A stretch of DNA of 51,253 nucleotides from Oscillospiraceae bacterium (GCA_017624715.1 JAGAMN010000030.1:1-51253), one strand, 5' to 3'. Positions 25,615 to 35,381 are shown, counted from the stretch's first letter. A program made the numbers and translations. Notes: generated from the letters alone by a model not told the origin.

Positions 25615-25643
25615 AGTATAGCATATTTTTTATCATCTGTCAA
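25615..25643 (-). promoter_or_regulatory. Strong promoter inside the end of the amidase gene
   Basis: Minus strand TTGACA (25638-25643), 17-base spacer, TATACT (25615-25620). The -35 box overlaps the last codons of the amidase gene. Confidence 0.8.
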
Positions 25644-26508
25644 CAGACAAAAAGTATCGATCCAGGCCGTTGGCGATGCCCTCTGCCAGCTTTTGCTGAT
25701 ATTCTGCCGTGGCCATGAGCCGATCTTCCGTTTCATTGGACATATAGCCCATTTCCACGATGGTCACCGGCACCTGGCACCAGTTGATGCCGCTCATAGT
25801 GTCCGTTTCCCAAACGAACTGCTTATTCGCCCCGGTGATGCTGACCATTTCGTCCAGCACCAACGACGAAAGCAATTTGGATTTTTCATATGCGAACCCA
25901 TTATAGGGATTGTTTTTTGTCTGGCAGATGGTCATGATGCCGTTGGTGGCGGGGTTTTCCGAGCCGTTGGCGTGAATGCGGATAAAGGCATCGGCGCCCA
26001 TTCCGTTAGCTACCTCAGCCCGCTGGGCGTTGCTGAGGTTCACATCGTGGGTGGTTCGGATCATAATCACCTCATAGCCACGGCTTTGCAGAATATCCTT
26101 CAGCAACAGCGCCACCGTCAGATTCAGTTCATACTCTTTCAGCCCAGTGAATTTGCCCTGGGTGCCGCTGCTGACCTTGGCTTTCATTTCTGTGGCACCG
26201 GGGCCTACAGGCTCCAGTTCCGAATTCCCCTTGGCCTGGTGACCCGCATCGATTACAACACGGGGTCTTGTAGATATGCTTGGTCCTTCCGTAGGCTGCG
26301 TCACCGGCTCGGTGGGCGGTTCGGTTGGAGGCGCTGTGGGCTTTGTCTCCGGTTCGGTGCTGACGGTTGGCGAGGTGGGCTGAGTCGGTTCTGTCTGCTC
26401 CGTTGGGTATGTAACGGGAGTGGGCTCATCGGTGGGCAGGCAGCCTGCAAACAGCACCGATAGCAGCGCCAAAGCTGCCAGACAAGCGAACATTTTCCTA
26501 CATTGCAT
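25633..26508 (-). CDS. N-acetylmuramoyl-L-alanine amidase lipoprotein (Amidase_3)
   Basis: 291 residues. It has a lipoprotein signal with lipobox LFAGC (Cys23) and a Thr/Pro/Glu linker made of T-E-P-T-like repeats. An Amidase_3 catalytic domain follows with the zinc ligands in [11 protein letters not shown], the Glu in [10 protein letters not shown], the His in FIRIHANGS and the catalytic Glu in [12 protein letters not shown]. It cleaves the amide between muramic acid and the stem peptide outside the membrane, like CwlD-type enzymes. The ATG at 26508 follows AAAGGAGGTG; the long upstream open frame crosses the promoter. Single-gene unit. Confidence 0.88.
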   Translation of the reverse strand: MQCRKMFACLAALALLSVLFAGCLPTDEPTPVTYPTEQTEPTQPTSPTVSTEPETKPTAPPTEPPTEPVTQPTEGPSISTRPRVVIDAGHQAKGNSELEPVGPGATEMKAKVSSGTQGKFTGLKEYELNLTVALLLKDILQSRGYEVIMIRTTHDVNLSNAQRAEVANGMGADAFIRIHANGSENPATNGIMTICQTKNNPYNGFAYEKSKLLSSLVLDEMVSITGANKQFVWETDTMSGINWCQVPVTIVEMGYMSNETEDRLMATAEYQQKLAEGIANGLDRYFLSVDR

Positions 26509-26536
26509 TTTGGGCACCTCCTTTTCCTTTGTTGCT

Positions 26537-26565
26537 ATTGTACCATAGAAATTTTCTCTGTACAA
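26537..26565 (-). promoter_or_regulatory. Promoter of the amidase lipoprotein gene
   Basis: Minus strand TTGTAC (26560-26565), 17-base spacer, TACAAT (26537-26542), 29 bases before the start codon. Confidence 0.65.
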
Positions 26566-26759
26566 GCATCTTGTGAACCTCGCACAATAAATATGAAAAA
26601 ACAGTACAATTTCCAAAAGTAATCCATGCATTTTCCACACTGTACGGACAAAATCAAATATTTTTCAGTGACTTCGTCCGCAATTTCAACAAATTTCCGT
26701 CCCGGTAGCAAAAAATTATGTATATACTATGAAAAGTTAAAAAAATTCAAATTTTTGGA

Positions 26760-26788
26760 TTGATTTTGCCAAAACTTTGACATACAAT
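26760..26788 (+). promoter_or_regulatory. Promoter of trmL (and possibly pgk)
   Basis: TTGATT (26760-26765), 17-base spacer, TACAAT (26783-26788), 38 bases before the trmL start. The ~190 bases between this and the divergent amidase promoter are AT-rich and show nothing else. Confidence 0.6.
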
Positions 26789-26826
26789 ATGTTGGCGAGC
26801 CCGAAATATGGCAAGAGGTGAAACAG

Positions 26827-27318
26827 ATGCTCAATATCGTACTGGTCGAGCCGGAGATTCCGCAAAACTGCGGCAACATCGCCCGGACCTGCGCCGCCAC
26901 CGGTTGCCGGTTGCATTTGATCCGCCCCCTGGGTTTTGACATTTCCGAAAAGGCTGTCCGCAGGGCAGGCCTGGATTACTGGAACTTGGTCGAAGTCCGG
27001 GACTACGAAAACTTAGAGGATTTCTTTTCCAGGAACGATGTGCGCCAGATGTGGTGTCTTTCCACCAAAGCGCCCCGCAGCTACACAGAGGCAGAGTTTG
27101 CCGATGAGTGCTACCTGTTCTTCGGCAAGGAAACCAAGGGTCTTCCCGAAAGTTTTCTGAAGGCGCACTACGATCATTGTGTCCGGATCCCCATGCGCGC
27201 AGATGCACGAAGCCTGAATTTGAGTAATGCCGTAGCCATTACCGTTTTTGAAGCTCTGCGTCAGTTGGACTTCCCCGGTCTTTGCGATCAGGGTCAGCTG
27301 CATAACAACAATACTTAA
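26827..27318 (+). CDS. trmL: tRNA (cytidine/uridine-34 2'-O)-methyltransferase, SPOUT family
   Basis: 163 residues, standard TrmL size. MLNIVLVEPEIPQNCGNIAR at the start, LFFGKETKGLPESF in the middle and the knotted SAM site IPMRADARSLNLSNAVAITV near the end define the family. It methylates the wobble 2'-OH of tRNA-Leu isoacceptors. The ATG at 26827 follows AAGAGGTG; the GTG at 26818 is part of that site. pgk follows 24 bases after the stop. Confidence 0.93.
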   Translation: MLNIVLVEPEIPQNCGNIARTCAATGCRLHLIRPLGFDISEKAVRRAGLDYWNLVEVRDYENLEDFFSRNDVRQMWCLSTKAPRSYTEAEFADECYLFFGKETKGLPESFLKAHYDHCVRIPMRADARSLNLSNAVAITVFEALRQLDFPGLCDQGQLHNNNT

Positions 27319-27342
27319 ATAACCAAATACGGAGGAATAATC

Positions 27343-28542
27343 ATGAACTACAACAAGAAGTCCATTGAAGACATCGAAGTAACCGGCAAGCGCGTTCTGT
27401 GCCGCTGCGACTTCAACGTCCCCACCAAGGACGGCAAGATCACTTCCGACAAGCGTATCGTTGCCGCTCTGCCCACCATCAAGTACCTGGTCGAGCATGA
27501 CGCCAAGGTCATCCTGTGCTCCCACATGGGCAAGCCCAAGGGTGAGTGGAAGCCCGAGCTAAGCCTGAAGATCGTTGCTGACCGGATCTCCGAGCTGCTG
27601 GGCAAGGAAGTCATCATGGCTTCTGACGTTGCCGGTGAAGACTCTAAGGCTAAGGCTGCTGCTCTGCGCAACGGCGATGTGATGCTGCTGGAGAACACCC
27701 GTTACATCAAGGGTGAGACCAAGAACGATCCCGAGCTGAGCAAGGCTCTGGCCGATCTGGCTGACATTTTCGTCAACGATGCTTTCGGCACCGCTCACCG
27801 TGCACACTCCTCCACCGCCGGCGTGGCGGACTATCTGCCTGCTGTTTCCGGCTACCTGGTCCAGAAGGAAGTTTCCATCATGGGCAAGGCTCTGGCCGCT
27901 CCCGAGCGTCCCTTCGTTGCCATCCTGGGTGGCGCTAAGGTCTCCGACAAGCTGAACGTCATCAACAACCTGCTGGAAAAGGTCGACACCTTGATCATCG
28001 GCGGCGGCATGGCTTACACCTTCCTGGCTGCTCAGGGCTACACCGTTGGTAAGTCCCTGGTGGACAACGAGAAGCTGGAGTACTGCAAGGAAATGATGGC
28101 TAAGGCAAGCGCCAAGGGCGTTAAGCTGCTGCTGCCTGTGGACACCGCTGTTGCTGACAGCTTCCCCTCCCCCATTGATGCCGAGATCCCCGTTGATTAT
28201 GTGGATTGCACCGCTATCCCCGCTGACAAGATGGGTCTGGACATCGGCCCCAAGGCCTGCGCTGAGTTCGCAGCTGCCGCCAAGGCTGCCAAGACCGTTG
28301 TTTGGAACGGCCCCATGGGCGTGTTTGAGAACCCCACCCTGGCAAAGGGCACCATTGCGGTTGCGCAGGCTCTGGCTGACTCCGACGCTGTGACCATCGT
28401 CGGCGGCGGCGACAGCGCTGCTGCTTGCGAGCAGCTGGGCTTCGCAGGCTCCATTACCCATATTTCCACCGGCGGCGGCGCTTCCCTGGAGTTCCTGGAA
28501 GGCTTAGAATTGCCCGGCATTGCTTGTCTGGAAGACAAGTAA
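27343..28542 (+). CDS. pgk: Phosphoglycerate kinase
   Basis: 399 residues, full length. The substrate-binding RCDFNVP near residue 22, the [15 protein letters not shown] loop, GGAKVSDKL and the nucleotide-binding [14 protein letters not shown] are all present. It makes ATP from 1,3-bisphosphoglycerate in glycolysis. The gene uses a restricted set of codons typical of high expression. ACGGAGGAATAATC precedes the ATG. tpiA lies downstream beyond a repeat element; no gap gene is in the window. Confidence 0.98.
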   Translation: MNYNKKSIEDIEVTGKRVLCRCDFNVPTKDGKITSDKRIVAALPTIKYLVEHDAKVILCSHMGKPKGEWKPELSLKIVADRISELLGKEVIMASDVAGEDSKAKAAALRNGDVMLLENTRYIKGETKNDPELSKALADLADIFVNDAFGTAHRAHSSTAGVADYLPAVSGYLVQKEVSIMGKALAAPERPFVAILGGAKVSDKLNVINNLLEKVDTLIIGGGMAYTFLAAQGYTVGKSLVDNEKLEYCKEMMAKASAKGVKLLLPVDTAVADSFPSPIDAEIPVDYVDCTAIPADKMGLDIGPKACAEFAAAAKAAKTVVWNGPMGVFENPTLAKGTIAVAQALADSDAVTIVGGGDSAAACEQLGFAGSITHISTGGGASLEFLEGLELPGIACLEDK

Positions 28543-28558
28543 GATTTCCGTTCGTGTG

Positions 28559-28684
28559 AAAGGCCCCCTTGTGTAAAGGGGGGCTGTCACCGAAGGTGAC
28601 TGGGGGATTGTTCCCATGCAGGCAATCCCTCCGTCTGCGCAACGCGCAGACACCTCCCTTTGCACAAGGGAGGCTTGGGCGCTT
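28559..28684. repeat. Composite palindromic repeat between pgk and tpiA
   Basis: Four short hairpins follow one another: CCCCCTTGTGTAAAGGGGG, GTCACCGAAGGTGAC, GTCTGCGCAACGCGCAGAC and CCTCCCTTTGCACAAGGGAGG. A similar start (GGCCCCCTTG...AAAGGGGG...TGACTGGGGGATT) recurs at 42913-42966. It looks like an inserted dispersed repeat in the 226-base spacer and may affect read-through from pgk to tpiA. Confidence 0.65.
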
Positions 28685-28768
28685 CCGCGCCGCAACAACC
28701 ATATATGGCACATAACCACGTCAATTCACATCGCTTTGCCGATGCACAACATATAAGGAGAAATTGAA

Positions 28769-29548
28769 ATGAACAGAAAATATCGCAAGACCGTCATTGC
28801 CGGTAACTGGAAAATGAACAAGACTCCTTCCGAAACCAAGGAGTTCATGGCTCAGCTGAAGAACATCCTGCCCAAGGGCCGCTGGTGTGACATCGCTCTG
28901 TGTGTTCCCGCTGTCTGCATCCCCGCTGCTGTCCGCGCTATGCGTGAGACCCGCGTGGGCATCGGTGCCGAGAACTGCAACGCCAACGCCTCCGGCGCTT
29001 ACACCGGCGAGATCGCTACCAACATGCTGGTAGATGCCGGCTGCAAGTATGTCATTATCGGCCACTCCGAGCGCCGTGAGATGTACGGCGAGACCGACGC
29101 TGATGTCAACGCTAAGGTCCTGGCCGCTCTGGATGCAGGTCTGATTCCCATCATGTGCTGCGGCGAGACCCTTCAGCAGCGTGAGAACGGCATCACTGCC
29201 GAGCACATCACCATGCAGATCAAGCTGGGTCTGAAGAACGTCCCCGAGGACAAGATCCGCAAGGTCGTCATCGCCTACGAGCCCATCTGGGCCATCGGCA
29301 CCGGTCTGACCGCCACCCCCGAGCAGGCTGAGGAAGTCTGCGAGATGATCCGTACCGTGGTTCGCAAGCTGTACTCCTCCAAGAACGCCCGTGCCATCTC
29401 CATCCTGTACGGCGGTTCCATGAACGATAAGAACGCCTACGAGCTGCTGGCTCAGCCCGACATTGACGGCGGCCTGATCGGCGGTGCTTCCCTGGTTCCC
29501 GAGAAGTTCGTGAAGATCATCGAAGCTGCCAACCAGCCCACTGTGTAA
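28769..29548 (+). CDS. tpiA: Triose-phosphate isomerase
   Basis: 259 residues. Catalytic Lys in GNWKMN, His in IIGHSERR and Glu in AYEPIWAIGTG are all present, with the phosphate-binding YGGSM and GGLIGGASL loops at the end. It interconverts dihydroxyacetone phosphate and glyceraldehyde-3-phosphate. Codon bias resembles pgk, indicating strong expression. ATAAGGAGAAATTG lies before the ATG. Confidence 0.98.
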   Translation: MNRKYRKTVIAGNWKMNKTPSETKEFMAQLKNILPKGRWCDIALCVPAVCIPAAVRAMRETRVGIGAENCNANASGAYTGEIATNMLVDAGCKYVIIGHSERREMYGETDADVNAKVLAALDAGLIPIMCCGETLQQRENGITAEHITMQIKLGLKNVPEDKIRKVVIAYEPIWAIGTGLTATPEQAEEVCEMIRTVVRKLYSSKNARAISILYGGSMNDKNAYELLAQPDIDGGLIGGASLVPEKFVKIIEAANQPTV

Positions 29549-29556
29549 CAAAATTT

Positions 29557-29589
29557 TGAGGCGGTCGCAAAAGCGACTGCCTCATTTTT
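29557..29589 (+). terminator. Terminator after tpiA
   Basis: A 12-bp stem (29557-29568 with 29573-29584, one G-T wobble, AAAA loop) runs into a T-tract. Confidence 0.9.
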
Positions 29590-29597
29590 GTAAACAG

Positions 29598-29626
29598 TTG
29601 CATTTTGGTACAAAATACAGTAAAAT
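29598..29626 (+). promoter_or_regulatory. Promoter of the tsaC-coaE genes
   Basis: TTGCAT (29598-29603), 17-base spacer, TAAAAT (29621-29626), 28 bases before the tsaC start. Confidence 0.65.
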
Positions 29627-29654
29627 GACAGAAATTAAGAAAGGAGGACAGAAT

Positions 29655-30689
29655 ATGGACACCAAAATCATTCCCGCTGCTGACGAAACGGCCGTTATTA
29701 CGGCAGCTGTGCATTTGACCTCCGGCAACTTGGTAGGCTTACCTACGGAGACCGTTTACGGCTTAGGCGCAAACGGATTGAATCCGGAAGCTGTGGCAAA
29801 GATATTCCAGGTCAAAGGCCGTCCTCAGGACAATCCGCTGATCCTCCACATCGCAGACCCGGAACAAATGGAACTGTTCTGCAAGGATATTCCCGACAGT
29901 GCCTACCGGCTGGCAGAGGCCTTCTGGCCCGGTCCGCTGACGATGGTCCTCCCCGCAAAGGATATCGTACCCCTGTCCACCCGTGCGGGTCTGCCCACCG
30001 TTGCGGTTCGCTGCCCCGATTGCGAAATCACTCGCCGAATCATCCGTGCGGCGAGTGTTCCCGTAGCCGCACCTTCCGCCAATATTTCCGGCAAGCCCTC
30101 CACTACCACTGCCCAACACGTTTACCATGACCATGCAGGCAAGATTCCCCTGATCGTAGATGGCGGCGCTTGTCAGGTGGGTGTAGAATCCACTATCGTG
30201 GATCTGACGGAGGAGCGTCCCCGGCTGCTGCGCCCCGGTGGAATCACCCCAGAGGCGTTGATTGCTGTGCTTGGGGATTTGATCATTGACAAGGCGGTTA
30301 CCGCCCAGATCGACAAAGATGAAGTTGTGAAAGCCCCCGGAATGAAGTACCGGCACTATGCACCGGCAGAGCCGGTGATCATCGTATCCGGCTCCCGAGA
30401 AAAGGCAGCCGCATACATTCACTGCCATTTTGAACCCGGCGATAGGGTGCTGTGCTTTGAAGAAGAGCTTCCCCTGTATGCCGATTGCAACCCCCTGTCT
30501 TATGGCCAGGAAGCGGATGTAAGCACACTGTCTGCAGGTCTTTTTGCCGCTTTGCGGGAATTGGATGACAGCAGCATCGGCAAGGTTTATGCCCGGTGTC
30601 CCACCGGCGGTGGCATTGCCTACGCGGTGCAGAACCGACTGCAAAAGGCCGCTGCTTTCCACATTGTGGATGCGGAGGTGACGGCATGA
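29655..30689 (+). CDS. tsaC: L-threonylcarbamoyladenylate synthase (Sua5 type)
   Basis: 344 residues, the two-domain Sua5 form. The YrdC domain carries LPTETVYGLGANGLN, KGRPQDNPLILHI and PVAAPSANISGKPS; the C-terminal Sua5 domain follows from about residue 215. The enzyme makes threonylcarbamoyl-AMP for the t6A37 modification of ANN-decoding tRNAs. AAAGGAGG precedes the ATG at 29655. Its stop overlaps the coaE start (ATGA), so the two are translationally coupled. Confidence 0.95.
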   Translation: MDTKIIPAADETAVITAAVHLTSGNLVGLPTETVYGLGANGLNPEAVAKIFQVKGRPQDNPLILHIADPEQMELFCKDIPDSAYRLAEAFWPGPLTMVLPAKDIVPLSTRAGLPTVAVRCPDCEITRRIIRAASVPVAAPSANISGKPSTTTAQHVYHDHAGKIPLIVDGGACQVGVESTIVDLTEERPRLLRPGGITPEALIAVLGDLIIDKAVTAQIDKDEVVKAPGMKYRHYAPAEPVIIVSGSREKAAAYIHCHFEPGDRVLCFEEELPLYADCNPLSYGQEADVSTLSAGLFAALRELDDSSIGKVYARCPTGGGIAYAVQNRLQKAAAFHIVDAEVTA

Positions 30690-31261
30690 TCATCGGCATT
30701 ACCGGCGGCACCGGCTGTGGAAAGACCACACTACTGAACCTGATTGAGGCGCTGGGCGGTCTGGTTTTGGATTGCGATGCCATCTATCATCGGCTTTTGC
30801 AAACCGACGATTCCCTGCTCTGCGCCATCGAAGACCGTTTCCCCGGCACTGTAAAGGAAGAAAAGCTGGACAGAAAAGCATTGGGCGCCATTGTTTTTTC
30901 TGACGAGACAGCCCTTGCAGACCTAAACCGCATCACCCACGGTGCTGTGAAGGCCGAGGTTTTGCGACAGTTAGAAAAGAATCCTAAGTTGGCAGCTATC
31001 GATGCCATCGGCCTGTTTGAAGGTGGCTTAGCGCCATTGTGCGATGTAACGGTCACCGTCACTGCCCCGGAGGATGTGCGCATACGCCGGCTCATGCAAC
31101 GAGATGCCATCACCGAAGACTATGCCAAAAAACGCATCGCCGCTCAGCATACAGAACGCTGGTTCCGGGAAAAATGCGACTATTGCCTGGAAAATGACAG
31201 CTCACCGGCTGCGTTCCGGGAGAAATGCCTTGCATTTTTGCACAGCTTGGATATAATGTAA
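30686..31261 (+). CDS. coaE: Dephospho-CoA kinase
   Basis: 191 residues. It has a P-loop at GITGGTGCGKTTLLN, then LDCDAIYHRLL, the LDRKALGAIVF segment and the LID-region RRLMQRDAITEDYAKKRIAAQ. It catalyses the last step of coenzyme A synthesis. The ATG overlaps the tsaC stop by four bases. Confidence 0.94.
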   Translation: MIIGITGGTGCGKTTLLNLIEALGGLVLDCDAIYHRLLQTDDSLLCAIEDRFPGTVKEEKLDRKALGAIVFSDETALADLNRITHGAVKAEVLRQLEKNPKLAAIDAIGLFEGGLAPLCDVTVTVTAPEDVRIRRLMQRDAITEDYAKKRIAAQHTERWFREKCDYCLENDSSPAAFREKCLAFLHSLDIM

Positions 31262-31287
31262 CCATCATCACAAGGAGGATACCGTTT

Positions 31288-32673
31288 ATGACTACTGAAG
31301 AACTCCGCGAATCCCTCATTGCCAACCCTAAGAACGGCTATGCCCGTATTTCCGCTGAAGACCGGGCAGAGATGGAAGCCTACTGCAAGCGCTACATGGC
31401 TTTCATGGACGCAGCCAAGACCGAGCGTGAAGCTACTACCTGGGCCATCCGGGAAGCTGAAAAGAACGGCTTCAAGCCCTTCGCTCCCGGCATGGATGTA
31501 AAGCCCGGTGACAAGATCTACTATAACAACCGTGACAAAGCCATTGCGTTGGCTGTCATCGGCACCGAATCCCTGGCCAAGGGCGCAAATATCTGCGCCG
31601 CCCACGTGGATTCTCCCCGTATGGACCTGAAGCCCAATCCCCTGTACGAGGATTCTGAAATTGCCTACTTCAAGACCCATTACTACGGCGGTATCAAGAA
31701 GTACCAGTGGGTCACCGTGCCCCTGGCACTGCACGGTGTTGTCTATCGCAAGGACGGCAGCGTGATCACCATCACCATCGGCGAAGACGACAACGATCCC
31801 ATCCTGATGGTTTCCGATCTGCTGATCCACCTGTCCGCTGACCAGATGCAGAAGACCGCCGGTAAGGTCATCGCCGCTGAGCAGCTGAATGTGATCCTAG
31901 GCACCGAGCCTCTGGAGGGCGAGGGCAGCGACCTGGTGAAGCTGAATGTCATGAAGTTCCTGAACGAGAAATACGGCCTTATCGAGTCCGATTTCCTGTC
32001 TGCTGAGCTGACCATCGTGCCTGCTGGCCGCTGCAGAGAAGTTGGCTTCGACCGCAGCCTCATCAGCGCCTACGGCCACGATGACCGTGTCTGCGCTTAT
32101 GCCGAGCTGGAAGCCCTGTTCAACATCCCCACCCCCACCAAGACTGCCGTCTGCATCCTGGCTGACAAGGAAGAGATCGGCTCCGTGGGTATTTCCGGTA
32201 TGCAGAGCCAGTATTTCGAGCACTTCATGGGCGGCCTTTGCGATGCTCAGGGCGTGAAGCTCTTTGACTGCTTTGCAAATTCCTTCTGCCTGTCTGCCGA
32301 CGTAAGCAATGCTTACGACCCCAACTTCCCCGAGGTCTCCGACCGCCGGAACAACTCCATGCTCAACTACGGTGTTTCCATCTGCAAGTACACCGGCCGC
32401 GGCGGCAAAGGCGGTGCCAGCGATGCTTCCGCTGAAGCTATGGGCCACATCCGCACCACCTTTGAAAACAACAACGTTATCTGGCAGATTGCAACCCTTG
32501 GTAAGGTAGACCAGGGTGGCGGCGGTACTGTGGCTGCCTATATGGCCAACCGCAACATCGTCACTGTGGATGCCGGTGTTCCTGTGCTGAGCATGCACGC
32601 TCCTCTGGAGCTGGTTTCCAAGCTGGACTGCTACGAGACCATGCTGGCCTGCAAGGCAATTTACCTGGCATAA
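31288..32673 (+). CDS. M18-family aminopeptidase
   Basis: 461 residues. Metal-binding motifs of the M18 fold are visible: ICAAHVDSPRMDLK, ADKEEIGSVG, YGHDDRV and the C-terminal SMHAPLELVSKLD. M18 enzymes are dodecameric cytoplasmic aminopeptidases that remove acidic or neutral N-terminal residues. CAAGGAGGATACC precedes the ATG, 26 bases after coaE, so it may share the upstream operon. The exact specificity is not known. Confidence 0.93.
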   Translation: MTTEELRESLIANPKNGYARISAEDRAEMEAYCKRYMAFMDAAKTEREATTWAIREAEKNGFKPFAPGMDVKPGDKIYYNNRDKAIALAVIGTESLAKGANICAAHVDSPRMDLKPNPLYEDSEIAYFKTHYYGGIKKYQWVTVPLALHGVVYRKDGSVITITIGEDDNDPILMVSDLLIHLSADQMQKTAGKVIAAEQLNVILGTEPLEGEGSDLVKLNVMKFLNEKYGLIESDFLSAELTIVPAGRCREVGFDRSLISAYGHDDRVCAYAELEALFNIPTPTKTAVCILADKEEIGSVGISGMQSQYFEHFMGGLCDAQGVKLFDCFANSFCLSADVSNAYDPNFPEVSDRRNNSMLNYGVSICKYTGRGGKGGASDASAEAMGHIRTTFENNNVIWQIATLGKVDQGGGGTVAAYMANRNIVTVDAGVPVLSMHAPLELVSKLDCYETMLACKAIYLA

Positions 32674-32686
32674 ATGTCGAAACAAA

Positions 32687-32715
32687 AGGTGCACACTTCG
32701 GTGTGCACTTTTTTG
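32687..32715 (+). terminator. Terminator after the M18 aminopeptidase gene
   Basis: GTGCACAC (32690-32697) and GTGTGCAC (32701-32708) enclose a TTCG tetraloop, then a T-run. Confidence 0.9.
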
Positions 32716-32744
32716 TTTACTTTTGGGACAGTTAATGGTACAAT
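32716..32744 (+). promoter_or_regulatory. Promoter of the rodA/ftsW-type gene
   Basis: TTTACT (32716-32721), 17-base spacer, TACAAT (32739-32744), 25 bases before the GTG start. Confidence 0.6.
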
Positions 32745-32769
32745 ATATGTTTGAAAGGAGGCGGCTGCT

Positions 32770-33924
32770 GTGCGCGATTTTTGGCAAGAATTTAAACGCT
32801 TTTTCCGCAAGGGCGACATGGTGTTGCTGATCATGTGTCTGGCAATATCGGCCTTCGGCTGTCTCATCATTGCCAGCACAAACAACCACCGTGATTTTAC
32901 CCGTTATGTGATCATTCAAATCGTCGCCGTTGGTCTGGGCGTGCTGTCCTATGCCATTTTTTCTTCCATTGATCTGGAGACATTTTCCGAGCATCGGATC
33001 GGGTTGATGATTTTTAGCTTGTTCCTTTTGGCGCTATTGATCCCCTTTGGCACAGACCTGTAATCCGGTAATAAAAGCTGGCTGGCCATTCCTCTGATCC
33101 CCTTCAATATTCAGCCCGCAGAAATCTGCAAGATCTTCTACATTCTCATTGCCGCCTCAGTAATGACCTCCCACCAGCACAACCTGTCCTCCTTCCGCTC
33201 TGTGATCCACATGGGCTGGTACCTGATATTGCTGGTGGGCACCAACATGGTGCTGTCCAAGGACTTGGGCGTTTCGCTGATCTTCGTGTTTATCTTCGTG
33301 GGCATGGCCTTTGCCGGCGGTGTGAAGCTGTTCTGGTTTTTGATTGCCGGCGGCGGCATCGCCGCGGTATGGCCCATCTTGTGGGAACGGTTCTTTAGCG
33401 ACAGACAGAAACTGCGTATTGAAGCGCTGTTCAATCCCGCCATCGACCCTCAGGGTACCGGTGTGCGATACCACTTGAAACGAAGTCTGGACACTCTCAC
33501 CGGCGGTGGTGTCACTGGCCAGGGCCTTTTCAACGGCAACCGCGTCCAGGTGGGCGCGCTGCCTGCCCAGCATACAGACTTTATTTTCTCCGCCATTGGC
33601 GAAGAAATGGGCTATATCGGCTGTTTCCTGGTACTGGTAATGCTGTTTGCCCTGGCTGGAAGATGCATTTGGGTGGGCTGCCAGAGCCCGGACTACATGC
33701 GCCGCATGGTCTGCTTCGGCGCAGCCTCGGCATTGATCTTCCAGGTTTTTGTAAATGTGGGTATGTGTATTGGCGTTGTGCCGGTTATCGGTCTGACCCT
33801 GCCGCTGATCAGCTACGGCGGCAGTTCCACCGTTACGATTTACGCCATGCTGGGCCTGGTGTCCGGCGTGTATGCCCGACCGGCTCCCCGAAGCCATGAG
33901 CGGTATATCCAGCCCCCGCGATAA
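32770..33924 (+). pseudogene. RodA/FtsW/SpoVE-family gene interrupted by an in-frame TAA
   Basis: A GTG start with GAAAGGAGG upstream opens 97 codons ending FLLALLIPFGTDL. There is then a TAA at 33061-33063, after which the same frame continues without a shift through SGNKSWLAIPLIPFNIQPAE to 33924. The joined product of about 384 residues has the family features: the PAEICKIFYIL region, an FSDRQKLRIEALFNP-like loop, and a C-terminal SYGGSSTVTIYAMLGLVSG. SEDS proteins polymerise glycan strands. A single nonsense codon truncates it after about three helices. No ribosome site supports a restart at the ATG at 33163. It is either a recent pseudogene, a base-call error, or rarely read through. Confidence 0.8.
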
Positions 33925-33945
33925 ATAGTCAAAGGAGTTGCCTTT

Positions 33946-35379
33946 ATGAAAGCTTTTATGGACAAGGATTTCCTGTTAGAAACCGAAACCGCCCGACATC
34001 TGTATCACGACTACGCAAGCAAGCAGCCCTTGGCCGACTACCACTGCCACTTGAACCCTCAGGAGATCTATGAGGATCGTCGGTTTAACAACCTGGCAGA
34101 GGTGTGGCTGGGAGGTCAAAATCCCGACGGCAGTTTTGCCGGCGACCACTATAAGTGGCGGCTCATGCGTTCCAACGGCGTGGAGGAATGCTATATTACC
34201 GGCAATAAACCGGCTTTCGAGCGATTCATGAAGCTGGTGGAGGCTTTGGAAATGGCCATTGGCAACCCCATGTACCACTGGTGCCACCTGGAGCTGCAGC
34301 AGTTCTTCGGCATTTACGAGCCCCTGACCACCGAAAGTGCCCAGCGTATTTGGGATCGTTGCAACGACCTACTGCAAAATGACCCCAATATGACCGCCCG
34401 GGGCTTGATCCGCAAGGCAAACGTGGACATGATCGGCACCACCGACGACCCCATTGACAGTCTGCAGTGGCACGGAAAGATCGCTACCGACGGAACCATT
34501 TCCTGCAAGGTCTGCCCTTCCTACCGCCCGGACAAGGCTGTAAATATCCATAAGGCCGGTTGGAAAGAATATATGTGCGCTTTGGCCGCATCCGTGGGCA
34601 AAGCATCCCTGGCCACCATGGCCGATGTGCTGGATGCATTGACTGAGCGGCTGGAATATTTCCATGCCCGGGGCTGCAAAGCCAGCGACCACGGTCTGGA
34701 CTATGTCCCCTACCAGGATTATTCCGTCCAGCAGGCCGATGCCGTATATCAAAAAGCACTGGCTGGTCAGGCCCTGACCACCGAGGAGATCGAGGGTTAC
34801 CAGACAGTGATCCTGCGTCATTTGGGTAAGCACTACCACCGACTGGACATTGCCATGCAGCTGCACTACTCCTGCCTGCGCAACAACAACCAGCGGATCT
34901 TCAAACTCCAGGGGCCAGATACCGGCGTAGATGCCATCGCTCAGAACACCTGCGGCGGCAACATCTCCCGGCTCCTGTCTGACTTGGATGAAGCCGGCTG
35001 CTGCCCCAAGACCATTCTGTATTCTCTGAATCCTGCGGACAATGCCCAGCTGGGTACGCTGATCGGCTGCTTCCAGGACAGCTCCATTCCCGGCAAAATC
35101 CAGCACGGCTCTGCCTGGTGGTTCAACGATAACAAGACCGGCATGGAAGAGCAAATGCGCTCCCTGGGCAATCTTGGTCTGCTGGGAAACTTTGTAGGCA
35201 TGCTCACCGACTCCCGTTCCTTCCTCAGCTACGCCCGGCACGATTACTTCCGCCGCATTCTGTGCAATCTGATTGGCAACTGGGTAGAAAACGGTGAATA
35301 CCCTAATATTGATGCCAGCCTGAAGAGAATTGTGGAGGGCATCAGCTTCAATAACGCCAAGCGATATTTTGGTCTTTAA
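33946..35379 (+). CDS. uxaC: Glucuronate (uronate) isomerase
   Basis: 477 residues, normal for UxaC. LADYHCHLNPQEI near residue 30 gives the metal-binding H-x-H; GTTDDPIDSLQWH, YRPDKAVNI and the C-terminal GMLTDSRSFLSYARHDYFRR are family signatures. It isomerises glucuronate to fructuronate and galacturonate to tagaturonate. AAAGGAG precedes the ATG. No other uronate-catabolism gene is adjacent, which is unusual but not unique. Confidence 0.96.
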   Translation: MKAFMDKDFLLETETARHLYHDYASKQPLADYHCHLNPQEIYEDRRFNNLAEVWLGGQNPDGSFAGDHYKWRLMRSNGVEECYITGNKPAFERFMKLVEALEMAIGNPMYHWCHLELQQFFGIYEPLTTESAQRIWDRCNDLLQNDPNMTARGLIRKANVDMIGTTDDPIDSLQWHGKIATDGTISCKVCPSYRPDKAVNIHKAGWKEYMCALAASVGKASLATMADVLDALTERLEYFHARGCKASDHGLDYVPYQDYSVQQADAVYQKALAGQALTTEEIEGYQTVILRHLGKHYHRLDIAMQLHYSCLRNNNQRIFKLQGPDTGVDAIAQNTCGGNISRLLSDLDEAGCCPKTILYSLNPADNAQLGTLIGCFQDSSIPGKIQHGSAWWFNDNKTGMEEQMRSLGNLGLLGNFVGMLTDSRSFLSYARHDYFRRILCNLIGNWVENGEYPNIDASLKRIVEGISFNNAKRYFGL

Positions 35380-35381
35380 AC

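Noticed and set aside
33163-33924. Separate gene for the second half of the RodA/FtsW-type protein
   Set aside because: The ATG at 33163 lies in the middle of a conserved family segment with no ribosome site; the frame is continuous with the upstream part across one TAA.
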